Source: Lunularia cruciata (lineage: Eukaryota > Streptophyta > Marchantiopsida > Lunulariales > Lunulariaceae). From it: a DNA stretch of 64,000 nt. A program made the position numbers and the translations under genes. The number at the start of each line of letters is the position of its first letter. The first letter of the stretch is position 1. The notes under the pieces were generated by a model. The model ran no database searches. It was not told the origin of the DNA and saw only the letters and a program-made list of their open reading frames with translations. The stretch lies in NCBI GenBank assembly GCA_948567375.1, contig OX419762.1, positions 29,962,608 through 30,026,607 on the forward strand. Reading direction: 5' to 3'. This document shows, in pieces, positions 38,938-51,688 of the stretch.

Positions 38938-39655
38938 ATATAAATTTAGTAAATAATAATAAAATATAAGTAAAAAGGTAGATCAAGGAGAATATATAGA
39001 TGTAATTTTATTTTATACAAATTTTTTAATATATTATAAGTAGAATATAATAATATATAATCAATAATTAAAGTGTGCTCATAAAAAATAAATAAAAATG
39101 AAAATAATAAAAATGTTTTTATTTTAAATAAATAAAATTATAAAAAATAAAAAGGAGAATTTAGTTTCATAAAAAAATTAATTATTTTAATTATATAAAT
39201 ATAAATATTTTGATTTATAATTTTGATATCTTAAGTGATATTAATTAAATTTTTTTATCTCTATTACTAAATTTTAATTTTATATTATTATTTTCTAAAT
39301 TTAAAGAGATTTTTTTTCATATTTTAATTTTTATATGGTAATATTATTCATTATAAATATTTTATAATATATAAAATATTTTATAATATATGTATAAAAA
39401 ATTTAAAAATTCCAAAAAATAATAAAGTTAAAAAAATAAAATTTGAATAATAGAATAGAATAGAATAAAAATAAATTAAAAACATTATTATATAATTATT
39501 TATAAATTTATATCAAACTATTTTAGTAATAATTAATATTTATATTTGTAAATAACTAAATGAATATAATATAATATAAAATATAAATATTATATAGTAT
39601 TATATTATGAATTATTATTATTTATAAACCAAATTCAAAATTAACACAAGGAACA
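38938..39655. repeat. extremely AT-rich tract, about 700 bp
   Basis: Almost pure A and T with many TAATAAAATA, ATATAAATATT and TTTATAATAT-like words and very few G or C. It is sharply bounded on both sides by DNA of normal composition. It starts about 230 bp upstream of the NDUFA2 start codon. It could be a matrix-attachment-like or low-complexity sequence; no coding. Confidence 0.8.
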
Positions 39656-39724
39656 AGTATGTTCATTCTATTCTATTCACATGTTATATTTGTTTGTATA
39701 AACTGAATGATTTGTAGAACTTCT

Positions 39725-39960
39725 AATCTGAAAGAGGATACCGCTCAAGAAAAATGAAGGAGGGGAAAACTCCATCAAGCCGTTCAAGGAATTAACCAAA
39801 AAGATAACATGGAGCTAAACCCCAATAGTCTATATACACCTAAAATATCCAAGCTATGCAAGTCATACGGATTTACACACAACTGGAGCATTGGAAGAAA
39901 CATAAGGGGAGCATTGTTGTGCTTTCTTGTGAAAAACAATAATACTATTACCTTTATGCA
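39725..39960. repeat. dispersed repeat R5, copy 2
   Basis: Matches 31620-31900 in order and orientation. The two copies bracket the host-gene island. The family is unknown to me. Confidence 0.5.
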
Positions 39961-40807
39961 TGAAAAAGTTTCTGTTAGTGTAGCGGTTTATTACATCTAA
40001 ATGAGAAGAACACCTTATATTAAAATTAAGTGCCACCTTTGTGTCGGGCGGCATTTCAAGATATGATCTTGTTTACGCTTGTTTCACCGTAGGACCCGGT
40101 TTTGAACAAATTAATGGTCTGCTCGGGGACAGAAGCTCGCGTTTGCCCGGGCGTTCATAAAGACTATTTTGCATGTAGCATTTACACACACTTTTAGTGG
40201 GACGATCAGCAGTCATACCCATCCGCTCTTGTACACTTAGTGTTTATTACTCTATAAACTAGAGGTGTAATGGAAGGGCATCTAGGGGCATATGTGGGCA
40301 ACATATGGGAAGATTTTTCTTTGATATGAAGCACTTAAACATGTATTTCAGGATTTCGCGGATGAAATAACACGTCTTTGCATTGAAGATCTGAAGCCAG
40401 TAACTATAGCATGACAATCTCAAGTTAATAAGATAATCATTTGAATTTGAAGATCCTCTAACTTTGGTTAACAAGCATTTCTTGGATCAGATGGAACATG
40501 GTTAAGACCAATTTCATAAGAAGGTTTGAATTGGTGGAGATGTAAACGATTTTAGATAATTTTTTTCTATCATAGATCCATGTTTACATGCTCTAACGTC
40601 CCGTTTTGAATACAATAGAGGGTTTTAGAAATAGTTTTGATAGATGTCTACCAGATAAATAACAAACATCGTAACTATTTTTAATGAACTTTGGACGGAG
40701 ATGAGGTGCTGATAAATGAGCGTCCCGTAAATTGTGTTATGGGATATTTAGTGCAAGTTGCATTCATTTATAAAAATCATGCACTATATTACATATGTTT
40801 AGGATTG

Positions 40808-41565
40808 TGTAATACTCTGAGGACAAGAGAAGAGAGAAAACACGGATTACACATTCAACATTTGATGCCCCAAAGGAGCACCTTCTCTTTATTATATAGA
40901 CAAAGAGGATTTCCTCCAAGGAAGTTCCACCATAGGATTAGGCACATAGATAGGTGACATGTCAGAAGCTCCACCCTTGGATTACTTACTTGGATGGGTG
41001 ACATGTCGGTCTAGGTCCTATCTGGTTGGTCAAACAAGCTTTGACCGGAGGGAATCTTTTAGGGAATCTTCCTCTAGGAGTCTTAGAATCACGTAAGGTA
41101 CCGTTGGAAAGCTCTCGATGAGACAAAACAGGGGGAGGGAAGGCCAACCATTCCTCTATTGGGCAAGAAGGGGGGGGGGGAAGGGGAGGAGGGGGGAATC
41201 TGCACATTTTTGAGGCCTAATTCATCCATTTAATTCTCCGAAATTGCCTTCAAGATTTCAAGCATATTTCGGTTTGTACTCTATTAGTAGAAGTCCCCTT
41301 TTGGTGATACCTCTTTCTGATCTGTTTAGTCCATCATGTGTAACATCCTTCTAGATGTTACCAAACCAATTCTCACCTTTAAATCATATGTCTAGCTATT
41401 GGTTCTAAGGTTCTCAAATCTATTTCGGTTTCTGCTCTATTAGTAGAAGTATTCTTTTGGTGATACTTCTATCTGATCTATTTTGAACATCAGGTATAAC
41501 ATCATTCTAGATGTTACCAAACTAAATTTCACATCTAGATCATATGGCTAGCACTTGATATTACA
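40808..41565 (-). mobile_element. solo LTR, family R2, copy 2
   Basis: Starts TGTAATA and ends ATATTACA, with a perfect 5-bp target duplication GATTG at 40803-40807 and 41566-41570. Very similar to R2 copy 1. A G-rich tract at about 41171-41197, with two long G-runs, is expanded compared with the other copies. No internal region, so a solo LTR. Confidence 0.9.
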
Positions 41566-41570
41566 GATTG

Positions 41571-43260
41571 CCATATTGAAATAAATGATTGTTAAAAGAG
41601 GTTACGTGACTTCTTGAGAGGATTGCCATGTTTTTGGTGGGTGGGATTTATGATGTCTTTTGGCGGATCCAAAATGCCGCTCTCAACTATTCAAAATAGA
41701 ATTCACCATTGTGTGCAAATGCTCATGTTAGTAAACTAAATGACGGGTTTTGTGGTTTTGCATTGCACAAGTATGGTGGTTCATTTCCATAGTATGGCAA
41801 AGGAGATAGCACGAGTTATGGAAAATGATCCATGCTGCCCTAGGGCAACCAAGAAATTGATTGGGTCAAGGACTTTTACTCCAAAAGGGGAATGAAACTT
41901 GAGCAAGTACAAAGATCAAGTACTTGATTGCAATGTATGAGGCTCACATTTGGATCCAAAATCAAGACCTATAGACTCACATAGGGATTCACAAGAACAA
42001 TCATTAGGAGAACTAGAGGATGGCTTCTTCCATGCCTAGCAAAACAAACAAATCCACATGAAGACAAATAGTTCCGCATTGCGATGCACAATTATGGCCA
42101 AATGTTGGATTATTTGGAGGACCCAAGCATTTTGCATAGATTCATGGTGGGAATTGCAAAAAGCACATTCATGAATCCACTGTTTTAAGTTTCATGGCCA
42201 CATTTTTGATTTGGGAGGAGCAAAGATTTCCTACTTCTGTGACAAGTGACAGGCTTTATATGAAATGGTTGAGGGACAAGAAATTGTACAATGAATTCTG
42301 GGAGTTGAAGAACAAGTCTATTGGAGAAGGTCTCACAGAGAAGGACTAGGGCAAAGGGTGGAGAACTATATATGAATAAAAGAATGGAATGTTCCCACAT
42401 TTTGCTAAAATAGAAGCCATGTTTGAGAAGAGTGCAAACATTACTCCACTTGCTATGGTAAGTTTGGGAGATTTAAATCCCAATTCAAGCAAGGTTGGTG
42501 CCGAGGAAGTCTATGCAGGTGCCAAGGAGTGCTCTTAATTCCCATCTCCCCTACAGGTGGTGCTCTTGGACTCATACCCCTATTTTTTCCCAAACACCCA
42601 AGGAGTAGAAAATATACTAGTGTTTACATGGATATTGGAATTTGATCACCCAAGGAGGAGTCACAATTTGTTGCACCAATAGAGAACTCACCTTTTGTTA
42701 CAACACCTCCACTAAATTCTACAAGGGATGGGTCAGAGGGATTTTCCTTGACCAAGAAGGTGAACATGACTGCTGAGATCAGAAAAGGTGGAATATCAGC
42801 AAGTAAGGTATCTTGAATGTCAACTAGTATATCATTGTCTCAAGATTTAGCAAAGATCACCATGTTGAAGGCTGATACTATAGAATCTAGAGAGAGGTAA
42901 GACTAGCTGAACTAGAAGCCACCAACATGAGGAAAAGAGAGGAAACATTGATAAAAATAGAAGATGAGAGTGTTAGATTAGAGATAAAGAAGATGACATT
43001 GAGAAGAAATTGAGAAGAAATTGAGTGCAAATAAAAGCTAGGGCAGACAAATACAAGTTCAACTCATGCACTCATGAAATCAAAATGAGTCTCATTTAGG
43101 AAAGAAAATCTCATGAGGAAATAAGTCAGTATTTTGAAGTGCTAACTCAAGTTCAACATGAATTAAGTCTTCTCCTACAAGATACAATCCCGAGCCAAAA
43201 ATCCCACTCCAAATTCATACTCCAATGACAACAAATATGATACCACCATGATGTAACCAA
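41571..43260. other. unrecognised region, decayed coding-like DNA
   Basis: 42800-43200 on the plus strand reads in broken frames as lysine- and glutamate-rich, coiled-coil-like peptide with stops. Together with the ORF at 43913-44410 and the peptide at 44960-45148 this may be the remains of an unidentified mobile element or gene. I cannot assign a family. Confidence 0.3.
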
Positions 43261-43329
43261 AGTATGTTTATAATAAAGTTGAGTTAAATTGACTTTTATT
43301 ATAATTAATTATTGCATATTACAACTATG

Positions 43330-43615
43330 GTGCTTGCTTCTGCTCATTGGTGCTGGAGGTTGGTGCCTCATCCTGCTCATTGCAACTAGGTATTGCACGC
43401 CAAAGTGTATGCCAAAGCTGAATGATGCCGGTTGGGAATAAGCAATGTGCAATGGTGCCCATTGTGAGCAGGTAGTGCACGCATGTGCCCAATGCTTCAA
43501 GGCACCACACGCTAAAGTGTGCACCAAAGCCAAGTGATGCTGGTTGGGTTTAGGGCAATGCACAATGGTGCCCATTGCTAGCAAGTAGTGCGCATAGGCA
43601 CTAGGTGATGCCCAA
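43330..43615. repeat. tandem repeat, unit about 112 bp
   Basis: The words CAAAGTGTATGCCAAAGC (43401) and TAAAGTGTGCACCAAAGC (43513) mark corresponding positions in two units. A CAATGGTGCCCATTG palindrome-like core follows in each. About two and a half units are present. Confidence 0.7.
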
Positions 43616-43912
43616 TTATAAAAATTCAAGAGCAATAAACTTCATGTGATATAATGAATGAGAGTGGAGCAAAGTGTAAATAAAAGTAGAATCAAAATTA
43701 TGATACATATCACATGATATGAGATATGAGAGTTTAACAAGGAGAAATTGAGAAAGGAAATAAAAGTATAATAAAGAATATGATACATACAATGTGTATA
43801 AATGTGTAGCCACTAAAGCTAGTCATTGTGCTAGAGAAGAAGGAGGTGAAGAAGAAGAAGAAGGAGATGCAACATGGAGTCTACGTGCTGCTATGACTTC
43901 CTCAAGTTTATG

Positions 43913-44410
43913 TCAATAAACATGGTGTAGAATCTTAAATGGACTCAACAACCACCAAAGGTGCCACTCACTCTCATCCAAGTGTTGGTGCTTGATATTG
44001 CTAGCAATAAGGGAATATGCGTTACTACTATAAGAACCTAGTCTACCAAACATCCACTCCTCTTCTACCCAACTAACAATATGCCTATCATCATGGAAAA
44101 ATAGATCCAAAGCACTTATCAATGGGTCAAATGACCATGTATATGATGTTCTCTCTGCCTTGTAAGGATGGAAGTGGGTAGGATGGATAGCACCATATGA
44201 ATGGTTCCTACAATATGAGAGTGCATAATTGTCCATGATCAAAAGATCACAAAGACATAAACCTAATGAAGTGAGATGCTCATATGATCTAACTCTAAGT
44301 CCTCTAAACTCATCATCTTGCTGGACATCTACAAACACAAACAAGCCATGAGGCAAGTGTGAGCTCTCTTCAAGAGTTTGACCATTGCCATAACAACCAC
44401 TCCACTCCAT
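43913..44410 (-). pseudogene. unidentified 165-residue open frame
   Basis: The longest open frame in the 41.6-45.2 kb stretch. It has no signal peptide or membrane segment and I do not recognise a family. Aromatic and acidic residues are common, for example SWVEEEWMFG. Reading further upstream on the same strand (44411-45148) gives the same kind of composition broken by about ten stops, ending in a glutamate-rich coiled-coil-like peptide at 44960-45148. This suggests the tail of a larger, decayed protein, truncated at 45211 by fragment C. It could equally be an uncharacterised transposon protein or chance. Confidence 0.3.
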
Positions 44411-45210
44411 CCGGAGTAAGATCTATCCACAAGATAACCTCAAAGCGTAATAAATAGAATTGGATGAAATGGCTAACACTAAGACATGATACAAAGTACC
44501 CACTCTATAGGCCTTGACTGTGTGCAAGAACACCAGCCATGCCTAGTTTTCCAATTCTCTCATGCATGGAAACCGGTGCTACCATGAAGCCATAATGATG
44601 CAAATAAGTAACATCTACAATAATAATCTTCTTTCATAGGAATCCTAGGAAGAGAATACATGGAATATACTCTCTTGATAGACTAAGCTTCTCTCTAAAC
44701 TCAATCTAAGTCCCTTGAGTCACCACATTGTGAGGTAAGGAATGGGAGGCAAAAGTCTTGGTCTCTTGAGTCACAACACTACGAGGTAACACATGGGTGA
44801 CATTTGTTTAGGTCTGCATCTCATTGCGGGTGTGCAAGAAATAGTATGTAGTCTTGGTCCAAGATAAGCCACATGAGCCCTCACATGAGCTAGACTACTC
44901 TCACTCTCATCTACTTGAACATATGCACTCTTGCACCTCTCCATAGCAAATGCTAACTCTCATACATGATTTTGTAGTTGGACCTTATAACCCTCAACCA
45001 TGGCAATGACAACTAAGATATCCAAGTCCAAGTCAGCTAACCTTTGCTCTCTCTCCATCTCATAAGTAGTAAAGGTCAGATGCATCTCATCCTTTGCAAC
45101 AAGAGTATTCTCTTTCTCACAAAGGAGTCTCTCTCTCTCTACTAACAATCTACCCTACTCCTCCAAGCTCTCCAATCTACTCTCACGCTCAAGCACTCTC
45201 TCTTGCTCCT

Positions 45211-46020
45211 TGTCGTGCATATATACATTGCTACACAACATCATACACTATAGAAGCACAACTCACACATAAGTCATACATAAAATCTAAAGTGCCACAA
45301 TAATCAGTTTGTTTACACAACTTGATTCACACTCAATCAGATCAATACTTGATCTATCACTCTATAATTTGCCAACAATTAGGCACTGGTCACAATCAAG
45401 CCACACTCACTCTAGCTAAGAGAATCCAAGTGATGCTCGCTGGCCTCTGTCCACCATAGCCAGGAACTTGAAGGCTCAACATCAAAGAAGTGAGCTCTCT
45501 CAAGTTGCACTTCAAAAGTATACCCCATAGACTCAAACTAGGTCTCAAAGCCTAACGGTTCCGTTGACGGCACACCCAATGGTGCAAATGGTGCAAAGTG
45601 ACAATGTGCCCCACCATGAAGTCAATACCCCAAACATGAAATCTGACCGCCGGAAAGTAGTCTATGAGTCATTGCTAAAATACCTCTAACCACTATCACT
45701 GCAACTCTAGTGTCCAAGCAATCTAGATGCAATACTACAAATAGCGTGATAGTTGTTGTGCATATACACATTGCTACACAACATTCATTGCTATCAACAT
45801 CATACACTATAGAAGCAAAACTCACACATAAGTCGTACATAAACTCTAAAGTGCCATAATTGCCTCCTTAGCTGGCGGTTAGATCCCTCTAACTCCATAT
45901 AGCCATCTGCTCCAAGTATATGGTATAACCTATGATGGGCAAAGATCAGGAGGCCAAGTGTTATTGAGCTCCATCATTAGTCGCCTATTTGCAATCTATA
46001 CCATATAAATGATTAATTAG
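45211..46020 (-). mobile_element. fragment C, 3' end of the methyltransferase family
   Basis: Order along the plus strand: a 106-bp-type unit (45211-45302), primer-site-like leader and terminal core (45303-45735), the 106-bp-type unit again (45737-45860), then 3' UTR to about 46020. The order is the same as at 53549-54379. Starts TGTCGTGC. The pol part is missing. Confidence 0.75.
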
Positions 46021-46239
46021 TGTGGTACCCACATTTTTTTTTTGTTTTTTTTTTTTTTGAAGAAGTGTATAGACAAAGTTGTATTGTACATGTATGGCAT
46101 TGGAAGGCAAAGAATGGTGTCTTTGGGTTGTAATCCATAGTAAAGTGACTTTGTGTTAGAAGATAAAGTACTTATATTGGTCCTGTCAGCATTCAACCTG
46201 AAGTAAGGAAACTTTGTCTTGGGGTGCTAAACCTGAGGC
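46021..46239. other. target DNA left of element E
   Basis: Contains a T-run of about 14 and a second of about 9 near 46030-46060. No gene. It was contiguous with 53283-53548 before element E inserted, as the GAGGC duplication shows. Confidence 0.5.
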
Positions 46240-46629
46240 TGTAAAAGACCAAAGGAGAGAAAAAGGAGAATGGAAACTCATATTGGGACACTTGAATGAG
46301 GGAAAAATCCAAATACCTAGATGAGCTTTGGCTTTGGTATTTATAGGTAGCATACAAGGCCTTTGAGAAGCTTCTCAAGTCTCTTTCTTAGAGTGCAAGC
46401 CAAGTTAACTAGGAAGCTTCTCAAGAAGCTTCCTTCTAGAAGCCGCTACTTGGCGTGCAAGGTAAGCTAGTTGAAAGCTTCTAAAAGCTACTTACTTGAG
46501 GTGCAAGCTAAGCTAGCCAAGAAGCTTCCCAAGAAGCTTCCTAGGTACTTCCGGAATATTCTAGGTTAATTTGTCTTATGCTATTTTCTAAGCCCAACTA
46601 ACTTCGCCGCTAAACTCCATATTGTTACA
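46240..46629 (-). repeat. 3' LTR of element E
   Basis: Bounded by the GAGGC duplication on the left and the purine tract on the right. Contains CTATAAATACC on the element strand, a TATA-type promoter core, and several GAAGCTTC palindromes. Confidence 0.92.
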
Positions 46630-46835
46630 TATTCCCCCGCCACTAGTTGGTGACGTCCTCGTCGCCAATGAAGGTTTGAATTCCTGGATGGCCGTTTGTG
46701 CATTTTGGAAGTGAGAAAGAGGTTCCCATGTGGCATCATGAAGGGGATACTCTTTCCAAAGGACCTTGTACTCCGTATGTTGGCGATGGCCTTGTTGAAT
46801 ATGACAACACACAAGGATACGATCAACTTCGTACT

Positions 46836-47514
46836 CTAACACCCATTTGTACATGTGTGTGGTATTGTGATATTTAGCTTGGTATTACAAGTACTTAAGA
46901 GATATTCTTTATATAGAGATAAAGGATGGTTCTATATTAGTCATGGTTAGCTAAATTTAGTCATAGCTAAGATAGAGGGGACCTTACTTTAGAGGAAGTA
47001 GAAAAGATAAGCACCACTATTTTGGATTTTAGTGTGTTGACTTGGTATTATTCCTAGGTGTTTTGCTTTGAGAAATCTTGGGCCCGCAAGCCTTTTTGTT
47101 TTGGATTCTTCTTTAGTCCAAGGATAGCCCATGTGAAGGAATCCTTGACTTAATGGTTGGGTCAAGATAAGACCACATGCTTAGGGGAATATGCCCATGT
47201 GAATGGATATTCCTTTCTACTTTTTGACTTTACTTGACTTTTAGTCTAGTAACTTGAGTTACTACGGTAATTAGTAACTTTGGTACGCAACTATCTCACA
47301 AATATATAAACAAGGGGTGAGGAGGTACTCATCATCTCTTCTTTTGCAATTATCTCTCTCTCATTGAGTTCTCTAGTGAGCAATGTCTTGAGTCTTGGAG
47401 TGTTAGCCTTGGAGGAGTATGATGGATTTGGGGTTCCTTGCCTTCTTAGTCCATGATGCGTTACCATAATAGCCATCAGAGGCTCATCTTGAGTGAGAGA
47501 CAGGCCGGCTCACA
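46836..47514 (+). mobile_element. solo LTR, family R3, inside chromodomain of E
   Basis: 679 bp, the same length as the 5' LTR of element F (61200-61878) and highly similar. Flanked by GTACT and ATACT, a near-perfect 5-bp duplication. The first bases are changed (CTAACACC instead of TGTAACACC). It ends GGCTCACA. A TATATAAACAAGG promoter core lies near 47300. It cuts the chromodomain between a tyrosine and a glutamate codon. Confidence 0.88.
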
Positions 47515-48235
47515 ATACTCCTCATGATCATTGATAGGGATAGGAAGAAGGGGAGGTTGGACTCAAGAGGAAAAGGAAGAGGGGTTAGGAACAAAGGGTT
47601 CAACTTGGAAACATGAAAGATAGGATGGATACGCATGTGACAAGGCAAGGCAAGTCGATGAGCAATAGGAGAGACAATTTGGTGATATCAAAGGGTCCTA
47701 TCCTATTAGGGGCAAGTTTACAAACTTGGGTATCAAGTGTGAGAGGGAGGTTACTAGATGATAGCATGACTTTATCACTGATTTCAAAGGTGAGATCACA
47801 ATGATGGTGGTCCGCATATTGTTTTTGGCAATTCTGAGCAACAAGGAGGTGAGATTTGGCTTGTTGGAGAGATTGGGATATAGTGGTCAAGAATGTGGAA
47901 GCATGAGGAACCTAAGATGGAGAGGGAGCAAGAAGAGAATCTGGAACAAGTGGATCTTGGCCAAAATTGAGAAAGAAAAGAGAAAATCCAGTGCTTGCGT
48001 GTTTGGAATTGTTGTAGGCAAATTCTGCAAGTACAAGACATTCATCCCAATTGGTATAGTGGATATTGACAAAGGCACACAACATATCCTCCAATGTACA
48101 ATTCACACGTTTGGTTTGTCCATCAGTTTGAGGATGATAGGCCATGGACAAAGCAAGCTTGGTGCCAAGTATCTAGAAGAGTGCTTGCCAAAACTTCCCG
48201 ATAAATCAAGGATCATGGTTGGAGATGAGTACATG

Positions 48236-48983
48236 TGTATAATACCACAAGCTAGCCATATGATCTAGATGTGAAATTTGATTTGGTAACATCTAGAATG
48301 ATGTTATACATGATGGTCAAAATATATCAAATAGAAGTATCACCAAAAGAATACTTTTACTAATAGAGTAGAAACCAAAATAATCTTGAGAACCTTAGAA
48401 CCAATAGCTAGACATATGATTTAAAGCTGAGAATTGGTTTGGTAACATATGGAAGGATGTTACACATGATGGACTAAACAGATCAGAAAGAGGTATCACC
48501 AAAAGGGGACTTCTACTAATAGAGTACAAACCGAAATATACCTAAAATCTTTGAAGGCAATTTTGGAGGCCTAAACGGATGAATTAGGCCTCAAAAATAT
48601 GCAAATTCCCCCGTTTTCCCTTCTAGTCCAATTGAAGAAAGGCTGGCCTTCCCTCCCCCCTGGTTTGTCTTGTCGAGAGCTTCCAATGGTACCTTAGTTG
48701 ATTCTGAGACTCCTATAGGAAGATTCCCTAAAAGATTCCCTCCGGTCAAAGCTTGTTTGACCAACCAGATAGGACCTAGACTGACATATCACCCATCCAA
48801 ATAAGTAATCCAAGGGTGGAGCTTGATGACATGTCACCTATTTGTGTGCCTAAGCCTATGGTAGAGCTTCCTTGGAGGAAATCCTCTTTGTCTATATAAT
48901 AAAGAGAAGGTGCTACTTTGGGGCACCAAATGTTGAGTGTGTAATCTGTGTTTTCCCTCTTCTCTTGTCCTTGGAGTATTACA
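48236..48983 (+). mobile_element. solo LTR, family R2, copy 3, inside integrase of E
   Basis: Reverse orientation to copies 1 and 2, with the same ends. Flanked by ACATG (48231-48235) and ACGTG (48984-48988), a 5-bp duplication in which one copy lost its CpG. Confidence 0.88.
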
Positions 48984-51688
48984 ACGTGGCATCCTCAAAT
49001 GCTTGAATACATTGTTGAAGTAGATTTGTGCTAAGGTTGGAGCATCCCTTGGAGCATCCACAGGTTGGTGCCAAGTGGATTTCCTTACTAAGCTTATCCA
49101 CAAATACCACAATTGCGGTGTGTCCTTGTTTTGTCTTTGACAAGGATGTGATAAAATCCAAGCTCACATGCTCCCAATGAGCGGATGGAATAGCAAGTGG
49201 TTGAAGGAGTCCACTCGGCTTTTGGTTGCTGGCCTTGTTACGTTGGCAGCTCTCACACGATCGGACAAATTCTCAAACATCTTGTGTCATGTTGGGCCAC
49301 CACCATTGACGTTGGACGGTACCCAAGGTCTTGTCTACACCCATGTGACCAGTGATGGGTCAATCATGGGCTTCTTGAAGGCACACAAGTCGAAGATCAC
49401 ATTTAGTTGGAACATAGATCCGGTCCTCATGGAATAAAAGGCCCTCCTTGATGGAGAAGGTGTTGTACTCCTTATCACATGTTGTAAGGTGACCATGTAC
49501 TGTTTGGAAGACGAGATCCTGGTGTAGAGCTGACTGAAACTTGTTTTGGACCTTAGAGTCAATTGACATTGTTGAAATTGCCGCTGTGATGAGAGGAATA
49601 GACTTCAAATCAGGTAGTTGTGATAAAACATCAGGGATGATATGGAACCGACCTGGTTTGTACTCAAGTTTGATGTCATACAGTTGGAGTTGTTCCTCTC
49701 ATCGATGATGTTGACTCTTCAAGTGTTCCAAGTGTAAGGTTTGCAACAATGGTTTGTGATCAGTTTGCATGATCACTTGTTTCCCCAAGAGGTAATGCCT
49801 CCATACCTTGGTGGCGTATACTGTTGTAAGTTGTTCTCAATCTCAAGTTGAGTAGTTTTGTTTAGCAATATTGAGTCGGCGAGACACAAAGGCAATGGGA
49901 CGGAGTCCATCTGGGAATTCTTGTTGCAGCACGGCTCCAATTGCAAAGTTAGAAGCATCAAAATCAACCACACAGGGTAGTTGAGGATCATATAGTTGAA
50001 GAATGGGTCTTGAAGACACCATATGCTTTAACTTCTGGAATGCTTCTTCCTACTTGATGGTCCACTAGAAGCTCGAGTTCTTTCCCAAGAGGTCAATGGT
50101 GCAACCACTTGAGCATAATAATGGATGAAGCGTCGGTAAAAACTAGCCAATCCATTGAATGCCCATACTTCTGTAGTATCCTTTGAGGTAGGCCAATCAG
50201 TAATGGCCTTGATTTTCTCTTCGTCCATCTTGATCCCCTCTGATGAGATCTTCTTACCCAAGAAGGTAACCTCCTTTTGCCAAAAGGCACACTTTGACTT
50301 CTTATAGTAAAATTTCCATTGTCGTAGTCGTCTTAGGACTTCTCGCACATCATTCAAGTGTTCCACCTTTGTCTTGCTATAGATTAAGATATCATTTACA
50401 AACACCACTACTGACCAATCCAATAGTCCATCCAACACCCGATGCATCTGAGCCATGAAGACTGTTGGAGCATTAGTGAGTCCAAAAGGTAGAACTCTCT
50501 ACTCAAAATGCCCATACCTAGTGCAAAAGGTAGTCTTTTGCACATCCTCTCTATCAATAGGAATTTGCTAACAACCCCTACAAAGATCCAGCTTGGAAAA
50601 GTAGCGTGCTCCACTTAGTTGATCAAGCAAGTCATCGATCCGAGGCAAGGGATATGCATTCTTCACGGTTTGCTTATTGAGCCCACAATAATCAATACAA
50701 AAATGAAGTCCTCCATCCTTCTTTGGAACAAATAGTACCAGTGCCACCCAAGGAGAGGTACTATGTTGTATGAAGTCCTTCTCCAATAACTCTGTAAGTG
50801 TTGTTTGCAACTCCTCCAACTCCTTTGATGAGAGTCGATAGATTGGTCTACACATTGGAGTACTCCCTGGCAATAGCTCAATCATGAAGGGCATACCTTG
50901 ATCGGAGGGTAATCCCTTTGGTAGATCATCCAGAAACATGTCCGCAAACTCCTTAACTATCCGATCAACCATTGCTTGATGAGGCTCATGGCCCTCCATA
51001 GATTGTTCTTGTGCAATCAGCTTGATCCACATCGTGAATATAGACTTATCTTCCTCCAAAGCTTGCTCTATGGCTGCTTTACTAACAAAATTCCCTTCTA
51101 GGGAGTCATCTCTCTTCCAAGCTTGCTCCCTAGTTGCCTTCTTGGCAAACTTCCCATCTTGGGACTCATCTCCCTACCAGGTTCGCTCTATGGCTACCTT
51201 CTCAACAAAATTCCCATCTTGGGATTGACAATCCTTAGGTGTCTTACTCAGAGGTGCTAGATAACCTAATCAGAAATTCCTACCTTGGTGTTGTACTTGA
51301 ATTTGGCGTTGGGTCCAATCAAATTGAACCTTATGATATTCAAGCCAAGGTAGACCCAAAATGATATCATAGTGTAGAGGTGCCACTACAAACCTCATAC
51401 ACTCCAAATACTCCTTCCCAATCTTGAAGGTAATAGGATGCAAGGTGCAGAATGAAGAACCCTTTCTACCATCCGCCATCATCAAACTACTTCCAATCAT
51501 TAGCTTGATAGGAATACCCAATTCCTTTGCTACTTGCATAGACATGCAATTCTCTGAACTTCCAGAATCAACCAAAATCCTACAACCCTGATTAGATATC
51601 ATACCTTGCAAGTGAAGCAAACTTGCATAGGTCAAGCCTTCAATCCCATTGGAATTAATCAAGCTCCCAATAGGCGGCTCAAAATCTC

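Larger units (their letters stand above)
38704..40807. other. region upstream of NDUFA2, with AT-rich tract
   Basis: 38704-38937 is the likely promoter and 5' UTR of NDUFA2. 38938-39655 is extremely AT-rich. 39725-39960 is dispersed repeat R5. I see no gene between 39960 and the R2 element at 40808. Confidence 0.45.

Noticed and set aside
48834-49112. Open frame spanning the R2-integrase junction
   Set aside because: It joins solo-LTR sequence to integrase sequence of element E and is not a real fusion gene.
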